From assembly GCA_031430575.1 (NCBI GenBank), contig JANPBT010000026.1, forward strand, positions 1-64,000: a DNA stretch of 64,000 bases, given 5' to 3'. The DNA is from JANMDS01 sp031430575. GTDB lineage: Bacteria > Pseudomonadota > Gammaproteobacteria > Burkholderiales > Casimicrobiaceae. Below are positions 49,219 through 58,474 of this stretch, piece by piece (within the stretch, counting starts at the first letter, position 1; every line of letters starts with the position of its first letter). The notes below the pieces were generated by a model. The model did not search any database and was not told the origin of the DNA. It was given only the letters and a program-made list of their open reading frames with translations. The position numbers and the translations under genes were made by a program.

Positions 49219-50687
49219 GCCTGCATGCCAATACCCTTGCCGAGCAAAAAGCGCTGCTGGAGACGGGTAAAGTCTCAAGCGTTGAGCTCACGACGCACTA
49301 TTTGCAGCGCATTGAAAAATTCAACCCTGTGCTCAATGCCTTTATTACGGTTGATCCAGAAAAATCGCTCGCCCAGGCGCGTGCGGCCGACGTCGCCCGC
49401 GCCAAAGGCAGTCTCGCTCCTTTGCTTGGCATACCTGCGGCGCAGAAAGACATCTTTTTGATCGATGGCTGGCGCACCACGTGTGGCTCGAAAATGCTTT
49501 CCAAGTTCATCGCCCCCTATACCGCGACGGTGGTGGAAAATATGCTGACGGCAGGCACGGTCACGTTGGGCAAGCTCAATATGGACGAATTTGCCATGGG
49601 CTCGTCTAACGAGACTTCCTTTTTTGGCAAAGTGCGCAACCCTTGGGATTTAGATCGTGTGCCCGGAGGTTCTTCCGGCGGCTCGGCGGCAGCGCTTGCC
49701 GCAGGGCTTGCTGCTTGCGTGACCGGCACGGATACCGGCGGCTCGATCCGCCAGCCGGCCATGTTTACCAATACGGTGGGCTTAAAGCCGACTTATGGCA
49801 TTTGCTCGCGCTACGGCATTATCGCCTTCGCGTCCTCGCTGGATCAAGCGGGCCCGATGGCGCGCACTGCGCAAGATTGCGCGCTAATGCTAAATGCCAT
49901 GGCCGGTCACGACCCGCGCGACGCAACCAGCCTCAATCACCCGCGCGAAGACTATACCCGGTCGCTGACGATGTCGCTCAAGGGTCTGCGTGTGGGCTTG
50001 CCCGATGAGTTTTGGGGCGACGGAATTGCGCCGCAGGTACGCGCGGCGGCAGAAGCAGCGGTCAAGCAGCTCGAAGCATTGGGCGCGACCACGAAGCGAA
50101 TTGCCCTGCCAAATGTGAAATATTCCATCCCCGCCTATTACGTGATTGCCCCTGCCGAGGCGTCTTCAAACTTATCGCGCTTCGATGGCGTGCGTTACGG
50201 TCATCGCGCTGAAAACGTGACTGATCTGGCAGATCTTTATAAAAAATCGCGTGCGCAAGGATTTGGCGCCGAAGTCAAGCGCCGCATCATGATCGGCACC
50301 TACGTGCTCTCGCATGGCTATTACGACGCATATTACTTGCAAGCGCAAAAATTGCGGCGGCTCATCGCCAACGATTTCGCTGCCGCTTACCAAGAAGTGG
50401 ACGTCATCGTTGGCCCCACGGCCCCTGAAACCGCCTTTAAATTTGGCGATAAAGCGGATGATCCGTTGAAGATGTATCTCAACGATATTTTCACAATTGC
50501 CGCCAATTTAACGGGCCAGCCCGCGCTGTCAGTGCCGTGTGGGTTTGACGCCGACGGCCAGGCCATTGGCTTGCAAATTGTCGGAAATTATTTAGACGAA
50601 GCGCGCATGCTGGGCGTGGCGCATCAATATCAGTTGGCGACGCAGTGGCATAGCAAGCGCTCGCCGATCTCGGAGCAAGCCGTATGA
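49215..50687 (+). CDS. gatA: Aspartyl/glutamyl-tRNA amidotransferase subunit A
   Basis: Amidase that releases ammonia from Gln for Gln-tRNA(Gln)/Asn-tRNA(Asn) synthesis. 490 residues with the Ser-cisSer-Lys triad: Lys in 'GIPAAQKDIFL' (about residue 79), 'PGGSSGGSAAALAAG' (cis-Ser, about 155) and 'GTDTGGSIRQPA' (nucleophile about 178). The repeat at 49430-49448 encodes IPAAQ immediately before the catalytic KD; homologues usually have GxP[IV]A[HY]KD, so the repeat changed two near-active-site residues. A weaker copy at 50024-50040 encodes APQV. Confidence 0.97.
   Translation: MSLHANTLAEQKALLETGKVSSVELTTHYLQRIEKFNPVLNAFITVDPEKSLAQARAADVARAKGSLAPLLGIPAAQKDIFLIDGWRTTCGSKMLSKFIAPYTATVVENMLTAGTVTLGKLNMDEFAMGSSNETSFFGKVRNPWDLDRVPGGSSGGSAAALAAGLAACVTGTDTGGSIRQPAMFTNTVGLKPTYGICSRYGIIAFASSLDQAGPMARTAQDCALMLNAMAGHDPRDATSLNHPREDYTRSLTMSLKGLRVGLPDEFWGDGIAPQVRAAAEAAVKQLEALGATTKRIALPNVKYSIPAYYVIAPAEASSNLSRFDGVRYGHRAENVTDLADLYKKSRAQGFGAEVKRRIMIGTYVLSHGYYDAYYLQAQKLRRLIANDFAAAYQEVDVIVGPTAPETAFKFGDKADDPLKMYLNDIFTIAANLTGQPALSVPCGFDADGQAIGLQIVGNYLDEARMLGVAHQYQLATQWHSKRSPISEQAV
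49430..49448 (+). repeat. In-gene repeat copy (gatA catalytic loop)
   Basis: Exact 14-mer read as GIPAAQK, abutting the catalytic lysine. Confidence 0.92.
50024..50040 (-). repeat. Eroded in-gene repeat copy (gatA)
   Basis: AATTGCGCCGCAGGTAC: one core base and the flank differ; read as GIAPQVR. Confidence 0.6.
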
Positions 50688-52123
50688 AGTGGGAAGTCGT
50701 CATTGGCTTAGAGACGCATGCGCAACTCTCGACTGCCTCCAAAATATTCTCCGGCGCATCCACTGCGTTTGGCGCATCACCTAATACCCAAGCCTGCGCG
50801 GTAGATCTAGCCCTGCCCGGCGTGTTGCCGGTGCCAAATCTTGGCGCGATTGAGCGTGCGATTAAATTTGGCTTGGCCATTGGCGCGAAGGTCAATCAGC
50901 GCTCGGTTTTCGCCCGTAAAAACTACTTTTATCCCGATTCCCCCAAGGGTTATCAGATTTCCCAGTATGAAATTCCGATTGTCGAGGGCGGATGGATCGC
51001 GGTGACGATGCCTGATGGCAGTGAGCGATCAATCCAGCTCACCCGCGCCCATTTGGAAGAGGATGCTGGCAAATCGGTGCATGAATATTTCGTGGGCGTG
51101 ACCGGTATTGATTTCAATCGCGTTGGCACGCCGCTCCTCGAAATCGTGACCGAGCCGGTGATGCGCAGCGCGCAAGAAGCGGTCGCGTATGCGAAAACGC
51201 TGCATGCGCTGGTGCGCTATCTCGATATTTGCGACGGCAATATGCAGGAGGGTAGTTTCCGCTGCGACGCCAATGTCTCGGTGCGTCCGGCTGGTCAAGA
51301 AGCCTTTGGCACACGCGTGGAAATCAAAAACTTAAATAGTTTTAAGTTCTTAGAAAAATCTATCGAACACGAAGTACGCCGCCAAATTGCCTTGATCGAA
51401 GATGGCGGGCGCGTAGTGCAAGAAACCCGTCTTTACGACGCTGATGCCGACGAAACCCGCGCAATGCGCAGCAAAGAAGACGCCAACGATTATCGGTATT
51501 TCCCCGATCCTGACCTTCCGCCGTTAATCGTTAGCGATGCAATGCTCAGCGCTGCACGATCCCAATTGCCCGAGCTTCCAGCGGCGCGCAAAGCGCGGTA
51601 TGAGACTGCCTATGCGCTCTCGCCGGTTGATGCGTCAAATATCGCAAACGATCGCGACAGTGCAAATTATTTTGAAGCGACGGTAGGCAAACTCACGCCC
51701 GCCGAAGGCAAGACGGTGGCTAACTGGATGCTTGGCGAGATGGCGGCAGCGCTGAATCGGGAAGAAAAAGGCATTGGTCAATCGCCCTTATCTGCGATGC
51801 AACTTGCAGGCTTAATCGCGCGCATTTCAGATGGCACGCTGTCGTCAAAACTTGCTAAAGAGGTTTTCGGTGCACTCTGGTCGGGTGACGGCGTAAGTGC
51901 AGATGCGGTGATCGAGGCTCGCGGCTTGAAGCAAATTAGTGATGTCGGCGCATTGGGCGGCTTAATCGACGACGCCCTTGCCAAATCAGCGTCCCAAATC
52001 GCAGATTACCGAGCAGGCAAAGAAAAAGCGCTGATGTCGATCGTGGGGTTAGTCATGAAATCAAGTGGCGGCAAAGCCAATCCGCAGCAAGTGCTGGAAT
52101 TGCTAAAAGCAAAGCTGGTTTAG
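50684..52123 (+). CDS. gatB: Aspartyl/glutamyl-tRNA amidotransferase subunit B
   Basis: Binds the misacylated tRNA and activates it with ATP. 479 residues with 'VIGLETHAQLSTASKIFSG' (about 5-23), 'FARKNYFYPDSPKGYQISQY' (about 75-94) and 'GSFRCDANVSVRPAGQ'; the C-terminal helical YqeY-like domain ends 'NPQQVLELLKAKL'. The ATG overlaps the gatA stop, completing a coupled gatCAB operon. The presence of gatCAB suggests that GlnRS and/or AsnRS is lacking or supplemented. Confidence 0.97.
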   Translation: MKWEVVIGLETHAQLSTASKIFSGASTAFGASPNTQACAVDLALPGVLPVPNLGAIERAIKFGLAIGAKVNQRSVFARKNYFYPDSPKGYQISQYEIPIVEGGWIAVTMPDGSERSIQLTRAHLEEDAGKSVHEYFVGVTGIDFNRVGTPLLEIVTEPVMRSAQEAVAYAKTLHALVRYLDICDGNMQEGSFRCDANVSVRPAGQEAFGTRVEIKNLNSFKFLEKSIEHEVRRQIALIEDGGRVVQETRLYDADADETRAMRSKEDANDYRYFPDPDLPPLIVSDAMLSAARSQLPELPAARKARYETAYALSPVDASNIANDRDSANYFEATVGKLTPAEGKTVANWMLGEMAAALNREEKGIGQSPLSAMQLAGLIARISDGTLSSKLAKEVFGALWSGDGVSADAVIEARGLKQISDVGALGGLIDDALAKSASQIADYRAGKEKALMSIVGLVMKSSGGKANPQQVLELLKAKLV

Positions 52124-52148
52124 TCGTTTTTGGGTAATATTAGTGCCA

Positions 52149-52186
52149 AATCTGCGCCGCAGGTATGAATACCTGCGGCGCAGATT
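52149..52186. repeat. Inverted repeat pair at convergent gene ends
   Basis: Minus copy 52149-52167 directly followed by plus copy 52168-52186; the arms are essentially contiguous. It lies between the gatB stop and the DUF4124 gene stop and can act as a shared terminator hairpin. Confidence 0.95.
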
Positions 52187-52194
52187 TACGTGTT

Positions 52195-52803
52195 TTAGGG
52201 CTTGCCTGCGCCTGATTTACGCGCCATAAGCTCCTGAAACCGCTCCCGCTCGAGCCGATGACGACTGAGCGTGGCTGAGCGCTCAGAGAGTTTGCGCTCG
52301 ATAATTTCTACCGTTTGCGATAGGTCACCAGAAATGGCTGAAAGCTCAGCCCGTTGATCGCGCGAGAGTTTTTTCGAGGTGTAAAGCGATTTCGCGCGCA
52401 CGCTTAATTCGGTCGCGCGCGTTGTAAAGTTAGTTAATTCACTATCAACGCGCTCGAGATCGCGGCCATGGGCGACCGCGAGCTCGCCGGCATTGGCAAA
52501 TTTGCTCACCAGCGCGCGATCAATGCGATCCACCGCCTCTTTGCGCGCCGCAGCTTCTGCTTCTTCTACGCGCCTCGCCTCTTGCTCGGCACGTTGCGCA
52601 GGCGTTAGCGCAGCCTCAATTTTTTTGATGGCAACGCCGCTACGAGAGAGCTCGACTTGGGCGCTATCTTTATATTGCGGCGGCACCACGTCGCCATAAA
52701 CCGTGACCCCGCGCTCATCTTTCCAGCGATAGGCTTGCGCGCTCGCGACCGCACAAGCGACGAGCGCGGTGGAGGCGACTAAAAATCTAAGCGGCAACAC
52801 CAT
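52195..52803 (-). CDS. DUF4124 domain-containing exported protein
   Basis: A 202-residue secreted protein with a signal peptide ('RFLVASTALVACAVASAQA', about 6-24), then the DUF4124 core 'YRWKDERGVTVYGDVVPPQY' (about 25-44) that resembles 'Y.W.D..G...Y...P', and a long charged coiled coil (about 70-195). Function unknown. Start at 52803 lies within the last codons of pyrE, so the two genes are coupled. Confidence 0.85.
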   Translation of the reverse strand: MVLPLRFLVASTALVACAVASAQAYRWKDERGVTVYGDVVPPQYKDSAQVELSRSGVAIKKIEAALTPAQRAEQEARRVEEAEAAARKEAVDRIDRALVSKFANAGELAVAHGRDLERVDSELTNFTTRATELSVRAKSLYTSKKLSRDQRAELSAISGDLSQTVEIIERKLSERSATLSRHRLERERFQELMARKSGAGKP

Positions 52804-53431
52804 ATTGGGCGCGGTAGATGCGCGTAGGCTCAGCGTGTGCGGCGAGGCGGGTATCGCTCTCGATGTAGCCCATGACGTCATTAAGATTTGCAATTGCGAT
52901 GACCGGGATCGCGTACGTCGCTTGAACTTCTTGCACCGCCGATACCGCGCCGAGGCCGCGTTCCATGCGATCTAGTGTGATCGCAACACCGGCAGGCACT
53001 GCGCCGAAGGAGCGCAAAATTTCCACTGATTCGCGCACGCTTGTACCGGCAGAGATGACGTCATCAATGATCAATACCCGCCCCGCGAGCGCTGCGCCAA
53101 CGATCAGTCCGCCTTCGCCGTGATCCTTTGCTTCTTTGCGATTAAAGCTGTAGGGGACGTCGCGCCCGCGCGCGGCCAGCGCAATGGCAACGGTCGCAAC
53201 AAGCGGGATGCCTTTGTAAGCGGGGCCGTAAATTTGGTCAAAGGCGACGCCGCTTTCGATAATCGCTTGCGCGTAAAAATCACCGAGTCGCGCCAATGCG
53301 CTACCCGTGCGAAATTTACCGGTATTAAAGAAATACGGGGATGTTCGCCCTGATTTGATGACGAATTGACCAAACGACAGTGCCGTTTGTGATTGCGCGA
53401 AGGCTAAAAATTCGTGGCGGAAGGATGTCAT
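52787..53431 (-). CDS. pyrE: Orotate phosphoribosyltransferase
   Basis: Forms OMP from orotate and PRPP. 214 residues with 'FNRKEAKDHGEGG' (flexible loop Lys/His, about 97-109) and the PRPP motif 'VLIIDDVISAGTSVRES' (about 118-134). Divergent from exonuclease III with 50 bases between. Confidence 0.97.
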   Translation of the reverse strand: MTSFRHEFLAFAQSQTALSFGQFVIKSGRTSPYFFNTGKFRTGSALARLGDFYAQAIIESGVAFDQIYGPAYKGIPLVATVAIALAARGRDVPYSFNRKEAKDHGEGGLIVGAALAGRVLIIDDVISAGTSVRESVEILRSFGAVPAGVAITLDRMERGLGAVSAVQEVQATYAIPVIAIANLNDVMGYIESDTRLAAHAEPTRIYRAQYGVAA

Positions 53432-53481
53432 GGCATGTGAAACAATTTGAACTAAATTGTATCGGTATGAGCCCCAAAATA

Positions 53482-54261
53482 ATGCGTATCATCAGTCTCA
53501 ATGTAAACGGAATTCGCTCCGCTACGACAAAAGGTCTTCCCAAATGGTTAAACGGCGCTGCCTTGGAGTGGGACATCCTCTGCTTGCAAGAGATTAAAGC
53601 CTTGGATGCGGACGTGCCCGCAGAGATGAGAGCGCCAGCCGGTAGCCACAGCTTTTTTTTCCCAGCGCAAAAGAAGGGGTATAGCGGCACTGCGTTTTAT
53701 AGCAAGCGGCTGCCTGATCGTATCGCACGTGGATTCGGAATCGCTGAATTTGACGATGAAGGCCGCACCCTGCAAGCTGATTTTGGCAACCTTTCTGTCG
53801 TGAGCGTTTACTTTCCCTCGGGCGCGGCAGGACCAGAGCGGCAAGCCTCAAAGTTTCGTTTTTTAGCTGGATTTTTGCCCCACTTGCACGCGCTGCGCGA
53901 GAGCGGGCGAGAGGTGATTTTGTGTGGCGACATTAATATTGCACACAAAGAAATTGATCTTAAAAACTGGAAAAGTAATCAAAAAAATTCCGGCTTTTTG
54001 CCCGAGGAGCGTGCCTGGCTGACGTCACGATTTGAAGCGGAAGGCTGGGTGGATGTTTTCCGCCGCATCGATCCGCGCGCAGAGCGCTACACCTGGTGGA
54101 GCAATCGCGGGCAAGCCTATGCCAAAAATGTCGGCTGGCGCATCGACTATCAGATTGCCACACCGGGCATTGCGGCCAAAAGCTGCGCCGCAGGTATTTA
54201 CACAGCGGAAAAGTTTTCTGACCATGCGCCATTGGTCATCGATTACGACTTCAGCCTGTGA
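53482..54261 (+). CDS. xthA: Exodeoxyribonuclease III
   Basis: AP endonuclease/3' exonuclease for base excision repair. 259 residues from the ATG at 53482 ('MRIISLNVNGIRSA'), with 'LCLQEIKALD' (metal Glu), 'VILCGDINIAHKEIDL' (Asp/Asn), 'YTWWSNRGQAYAKNVGWRID' and the final 'FSDHAPLVIDYD' (catalytic His). An upstream ATG at 53467 is possible. The repeat at 54181-54199 encodes SCAAGIY just before the conserved FSDHAPL. Confidence 0.95.
   Translation: MRIISLNVNGIRSATTKGLPKWLNGAALEWDILCLQEIKALDADVPAEMRAPAGSHSFFFPAQKKGYSGTAFYSKRLPDRIARGFGIAEFDDEGRTLQADFGNLSVVSVYFPSGAAGPERQASKFRFLAGFLPHLHALRESGREVILCGDINIAHKEIDLKNWKSNQKNSGFLPEERAWLTSRFEAEGWVDVFRRIDPRAERYTWWSNRGQAYAKNVGWRIDYQIATPGIAAKSCAAGIYTAEKFSDHAPLVIDYDFSL
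54181..54199 (-). repeat. In-gene repeat copy (xthA)
   Basis: Exact 14-mer read as SCAAGIY. Confidence 0.9.
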
Positions 54262-56180
54262 TCCGCTTCCGTGATTTAACGTACGCCCAAGGCGGGCGTC
54301 CGCTTGTGCGCAACGTCTCGCTTGCCTTGCCTCCACGCACGCGCATTGGCGTGGTCGGCGCAAACGGCACTGGAAAATCAACCCTTTTTGCAGTCTTGCA
54401 AGGCGTGCACGCGCCCGAGCAGGGCGATATTGAGCTGCCGGGCGGCTGGGTGATCGCGCACGTCGCGCAAGAAGTCACCGAGGTGCTTGGCAGTGCGCTT
54501 GAGTTTGCCTTACAAGGCGATGCCGAGTTGATCGCGTTAGAGGCCGAAATTGATCGATTGGCGCTGGGCACGACCGACGAAGAAGGCACTGCGCTTGCCG
54601 AAGCGTATGCCCGCTTAGATAATATCGGCGGCCATAGCGCCCGCGCCCGGGCATCAGAGCTGCTCGCAGGCCTCGGCTTTTCGCAAGCCGAGCTTTCACA
54701 GCCTGTGGGCGAATTTTCTGGCGGCTGGCGGATGCGGCTCAATCTCGCACAAGCGCTTATGACCCGTAGCGATTTGCTGCTGCTGGATGAGCCGACCAAC
54801 CATCTCGATATGGATGCTGTGCTCTGGCTTGAATCATGGCTTTTGCGCTATAGCGGCACCCTGCTTTTCATCACCCATGATCGCGACTTTCTCGATGCCG
54901 TCGCCACCCACATTTTGCATCTTGATGGCATGAGCGGAATGGCCGCATACACCGGTAACTATTCCGCGTTTGAGGCGCAGCGCTACGAGCGCTTATCGAC
55001 CCAGCAGTCTGCCTACGACAAGCAGCAGCGCACGATCAAGCACTTGGAGTCCTACGTCATCCGCTTTCGGGCGAAGGCCACCAAAGCCAAGCAGGCGCAA
55101 TCGCGGATTAAGGCGTTGGAGCGCATGGAGCGTATTGCCGCATCGCATGTGGATTCCCCATTTACGTTTCGCTTCCTGCCCACGGTGGGCGAGCCGCGCC
55201 AGTTGTTGCGCTTGGAAGATGGAAAAATCGGCTACGGGGAGCGCACGATTCTGAATGGGGTCAACGTTTCCGTTCTTCCAGAGTCGCGCATTGGCCTGCT
55301 CGGGCGCAATGGTCAGGGCAAATCCACGTTGGTCAAAGCCATCGCTGGCGCGCTGGAGATGCAAGAGGGCGAGCGTCATCTCGGGCAGCATCTTAAAGTG
55401 GGCTACTTTGCGCAGCATCAGCTCGATACACTTCGGGAAGACGAAAATGCCCTCTGGCACATGCAGCAGCGCGATGTGCTCGAGGCTGCGCACTTCCGCC
55501 GACCACTCGCGCGGGATCAAGAGTTGCGTGATTTTTTAGGCGGCTTTGATTTTCGCGGCGAGCGCATTAGTGATCCGGTTGGCGTATTTTCCGGTGGTGA
55601 AAAAGCCCGTTTGGCACTTGCGCTGATCGTCTGGCAGCGCCCAAATTTGCTATTGCTCGATGAGCCAACGAATCATTTGGATATTGAAATGCGGCAAGCC
55701 CTCACTCAAGCGCTAGTCGAGTATGAAGGCGCGGTCATGATCGTAGCCCATGATCGGCATTTGCTACGCGCTTCTTGCGATGAATTTTTATGGATTCACA
55801 GCGGTCGGGTCGAGCTCTTTGAGGGTGATCTCGATGATTACCGGGATGCCTCCAAAATTGCGCCGCAGGTCTCTAAGAAAAAGGAAGTCATTAACGAGAT
55901 CAAGACCGAGCGCCGCGAAGATGCGCAGGAGCGCGCCCGATTGGCGACGCAGCGCAAGCCGCTTCAAAAAGAGCTCGATGGTGTTGAAAAAAAGCTCGCG
56001 ACCGCGCAAGAAAAGCGCAGTGTCGTTGCCCAATGGTTGGCGTCTCCCGAGGCCTATTCCGATACCGACCGCTCGGCTCTCGCCGAGAAAATCAAGGCTG
56101 AGGGGGAATTGGGGGTTGAAGTTGAAGCGCTTGAGGCGCGGTGGCTCGCGCTTTCTGAGGCAATTGAGTGGGTCCGGTAG
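54258..56180 (+). CDS. ABC-F family ATP-binding protein (YheS/Uup type)
   Basis: A 640-residue protein with two nucleotide-binding domains and no membrane part, as in ribosome-acting ABC-F factors. Walker A motifs 'GANGTGKST' (about 34-42) and 'GRNGQGKST' (about 349-357); signatures 'EFSGGWRMRLNLAQAL' and 'VFSGGEKARLALALI'; Walker B 'LLLLDEPTNHLD' twice. A C-terminal coiled coil (about 555-635) follows. It starts with GTG overlapping the xthA stop. A variant repeat at 55855-55873 encodes KIAPQVS at the start of the C-terminal extension. The exact ABC-F member is uncertain. Confidence 0.93.
   Translation: MIRFRDLTYAQGGRPLVRNVSLALPPRTRIGVVGANGTGKSTLFAVLQGVHAPEQGDIELPGGWVIAHVAQEVTEVLGSALEFALQGDAELIALEAEIDRLALGTTDEEGTALAEAYARLDNIGGHSARARASELLAGLGFSQAELSQPVGEFSGGWRMRLNLAQALMTRSDLLLLDEPTNHLDMDAVLWLESWLLRYSGTLLFITHDRDFLDAVATHILHLDGMSGMAAYTGNYSAFEAQRYERLSTQQSAYDKQQRTIKHLESYVIRFRAKATKAKQAQSRIKALERMERIAASHVDSPFTFRFLPTVGEPRQLLRLEDGKIGYGERTILNGVNVSVLPESRIGLLGRNGQGKSTLVKAIAGALEMQEGERHLGQHLKVGYFAQHQLDTLREDENALWHMQQRDVLEAAHFRRPLARDQELRDFLGGFDFRGERISDPVGVFSGGEKARLALALIVWQRPNLLLLDEPTNHLDIEMRQALTQALVEYEGAVMIVAHDRHLLRASCDEFLWIHSGRVELFEGDLDDYRDASKIAPQVSKKKEVINEIKTERREDAQERARLATQRKPLQKELDGVEKKLATAQEKRSVVAQWLASPEAYSDTDRSALAEKIKAEGELGVEVEALEARWLALSEAIEWVR
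55855..55873 (-). repeat. Variant in-gene repeat copy (ABC-F)
   Basis: TTGCGCCGCAGGT with changed first base and flank; read as KIAPQVS. Confidence 0.65.
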
Positions 56181-56312
56181 CGATGCCGCGCGCGCGCAGA
56201 CGCTCAAAATCCCTGAAAACTGGTTAAACTACATCAGTTCGGGGGAAGTCGAGCGCTTGCTCGAAGCGGCTCATCGCCGTGAGTAAAGCCGAATCTAATA
56301 TATGGAGAAGCG

Positions 56313-57161
56313 ATGTTATTCGTAAAACATTGCCCGGCATGCGGCAGCAAAAATGTCCGTGCTTCGCGCTCAAAGGGCGCAATGGGAAGTACCTTTTTTT
56401 TCACCCGCTTCCGCTGTCGTGATTGCCGCATGCGCTTCCGTCGCATGCGCTGGACTGCGGCGGCTACCGCTGCGATGATGGCCGGCGCGTTCGGTCTGTC
56501 TGTCTTTGCAATCAAGCAATTCGTCTCAGATACCCCGCTGCGCCGGGGCGCGAGTGGCACCGTCCAGTGGGATGTGGCCGGTGAGCCGACCGCTGATTTA
56601 AAGCGCCGTGCCCGTTTAGGCGAGCCAGAAGCCCAATATGCGCTTGGTGCATGGCATCGCAGCGCAAATCGGCCCGTAGATGATAAGCAAGCGGTGGAAT
56701 GGTTTAAGCGCGCGGCCGACAAAGGCAATCAAGATGCGGCCTATAGCCTATCGCTGCACTATGCCGAAGGTCGGGGTGTGCTTCAAGATTACAACGAATC
56801 CGCGCGGCTCATTACTGATCTCGTCGCCAAAGGCCATGCCGATTCCCAGTTTCAATTGGGCAATATGTATCGGCGCGGGCTCGGTGTTGAGCTCAGCAAG
56901 CCATATGCCTATCTTTGGTACAACATCGCGGCGTCAAACGGTAATCGTGAATCGGGCCCGATGCGCGATACCACCGCCAGCCAGCTCTCCACGACCGAGC
57001 TTTCTGAAGCCCAGCGTAATGCCCGCATCTTGGAGCAAAATCTACGCGCTGGGAAAGATTTAGGGCAATTTAAGCCTAGGCTCGCAGTGGAATTTGTCAA
57101 AGGCGGTGCAGCGCCAGCGCCGGTGTCTCCGACTTCCGAGCCCGAAAAGGCTGCAAAGTAA
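56313..57161 (+). CDS. Zinc-ribbon, membrane-anchored Sel1-repeat protein
   Basis: A 282-residue protein: an N-terminal zinc ribbon with 'CPACGS' (Cys7, Cys10) and 'CRDCRMRF', one membrane helix (about 48-68, 'AAATAAMMAGAFGLSVFAIK'), then Sel1-like repeats ('GEPEAQYALGAWHRSANR', 'GNQDAAYSLSLHYAEGRG', 'GHADSQFQLGNMYRRGLG') that build a protein-binding superhelix. The ribbon would be cytoplasmic and the repeats periplasmic. Partner unknown. Confidence 0.85.
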   Translation: MLFVKHCPACGSKNVRASRSKGAMGSTFFFTRFRCRDCRMRFRRMRWTAAATAAMMAGAFGLSVFAIKQFVSDTPLRRGASGTVQWDVAGEPTADLKRRARLGEPEAQYALGAWHRSANRPVDDKQAVEWFKRAADKGNQDAAYSLSLHYAEGRGVLQDYNESARLITDLVAKGHADSQFQLGNMYRRGLGVELSKPYAYLWYNIAASNGNRESGPMRDTTASQLSTTELSEAQRNARILEQNLRAGKDLGQFKPRLAVEFVKGGAAPAPVSPTSEPEKAAK

Positions 57162-57186
57162 TCTTTGCAGCCCAGCTAAGAGCAAA

Positions 57187-57227
57187 AACTGCGCCGCAGG
57201 TATGAGCAGCAACCTGCGGCGACTTTT
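57187..57227. repeat. Repeat supplying the ampG-like start, plus partial inverted copy
   Basis: Exact minus copy 57187-57205 ends in the ATG at 57202; a half copy in the opposite sense (AACCTGCGGCGA, 57211-57222) follows within the first codons. Confidence 0.8.
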
Positions 57228-58437
57228 CTCCAAGCGCATGCTCATCGCGTTCGCGATGGGATTTGCCTCAGGGCTGCCTTTGTTGCTAACGGGCTCGACC
57301 TTGCAAGCGTGGCTCACGGAATCCAGCGTATCGCTCAAAAGTATCGCGCTCTACACCGCCCTGGTCGGCCTGCCGTATACGTTCAAGTTCGTTTGGGCGC
57401 CGATTTTTGATCGGTATGTGCTCCCGCTCGGGCGTCGTCGCGGCTGGTTACTCGTTACCCAGATTTTATTGATCGCAGCCATCATCGCGCTCGCGCTCAG
57501 CTCGCCTAAAGATCATCTTTACGGCATCGCGATTGCTTCGTTACTGATTACTTTTTTTTCCGCCTCGCAAGATATCGTCATTGATGCCTACCGGCGGGAA
57601 TCGCTCGCCGATGACGAGCTTGGCTTTGGCTCTGCGCTGTACGTCAATGGTTATCGCGTCGGCATGCTTGTAGCGAGCGGTGGTGGGCTGGCACTGGCTG
57701 ATCTGAGTGGTTTCAAAACTATGTATTTGGTCATGGCAGCTGCGATGGGCATTGGCCTCATCACAACGCTGCTCTCTCCCGAGCCCGCGCAATACGGGGC
57801 AGGGCCTAAAAATCTGCGGGAGGCAATCGTCGCCCCCCTCACTGAATTCCTGCGCCGCAATGGCGCGATCATGACGTTGGTCTTCATCTTGCTCTACAAA
57901 ATGGGCGATTCGCTGGCCAGCGCGATTACCACCCCCTTTTATTTAAGCCTAGGCTTCACTAAAACCGAGATCGCAGCAGTGGTTAAGTTATGGGGTTTTT
58001 GGGCAACGATTGTGGGCGCGATGCTCGGCGGCGCGATCATTATCAAAATTGGTCTGGTGCGCTCTCTTTTCTGGTTTGCCATTTTGCAAATGCTCTCAAC
58101 CGCTGGCTTTATCGTGCTGGCAAAAATGGGGCATAGCGTGCCGACGTTAGCAGGCGTAGTCGCCTTTGAAAATTTCACCGCCGGCATGGGTAGTGCCGCT
58201 TTCATTGGTTTCATGGGCGCGCTCACCGAGAAGCGCTTTACGGCCACCCAATACGCGCTGTTGTCGTCGCTCATGGGCGTGCCGCGCGTGATCCTCTCGT
58301 CGGGCACAGGCGCGATGGTCGAAACGCTTGGTTGGGCGCAATTTTTCTGGGTGTGTACGCTGCTTGCGATCCCCGGTATTTTCTTGTCGCTGCGGGCAGG
58401 GAAATGGCTTAACGCACCTGAGAAATCACCGACTTAG
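57202..58437 (+). CDS. ampG: AmpG-like MFS transporter (muropeptide permease family)
   Basis: A 411-residue inner-membrane protein with about twelve helices. 'RMLIAFAMGFASGLPLLLTG' at the N-terminus, 'YTFKFVWAPIFDRY' and 'ASQDIVIDAYRRE' are strongly AmpG-like; AmpG imports GlcNAc-anhydroMurNAc muropeptides for wall recycling. The start at 57202 removes an unconserved extension that includes repeat-encoded residues. Short relative to the 14-helix E. coli protein. Confidence 0.88.
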   Translation: MSSNLRRLFSKRMLIAFAMGFASGLPLLLTGSTLQAWLTESSVSLKSIALYTALVGLPYTFKFVWAPIFDRYVLPLGRRRGWLLVTQILLIAAIIALALSSPKDHLYGIAIASLLITFFSASQDIVIDAYRRESLADDELGFGSALYVNGYRVGMLVASGGGLALADLSGFKTMYLVMAAAMGIGLITTLLSPEPAQYGAGPKNLREAIVAPLTEFLRRNGAIMTLVFILLYKMGDSLASAITTPFYLSLGFTKTEIAAVVKLWGFWATIVGAMLGGAIIIKIGLVRSLFWFAILQMLSTAGFIVLAKMGHSVPTLAGVVAFENFTAGMGSAAFIGFMGALTEKRFTATQYALLSSLMGVPRVILSSGTGAMVETLGWAQFFWVCTLLAIPGIFLSLRAGKWLNAPEKSPT

Positions 58438-58440
58438 CGT

Positions 58441-58459
58441 AATACCTGCGGCGCAGATT
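58441..58459 (+). repeat. Single repeat copy in a convergent gap
   Basis: Exact copy four bases after the ampG-like stop, between convergent genes. Confidence 0.92.
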
Positions 58460-58474
58460 GCACCCTTTTCCGGG

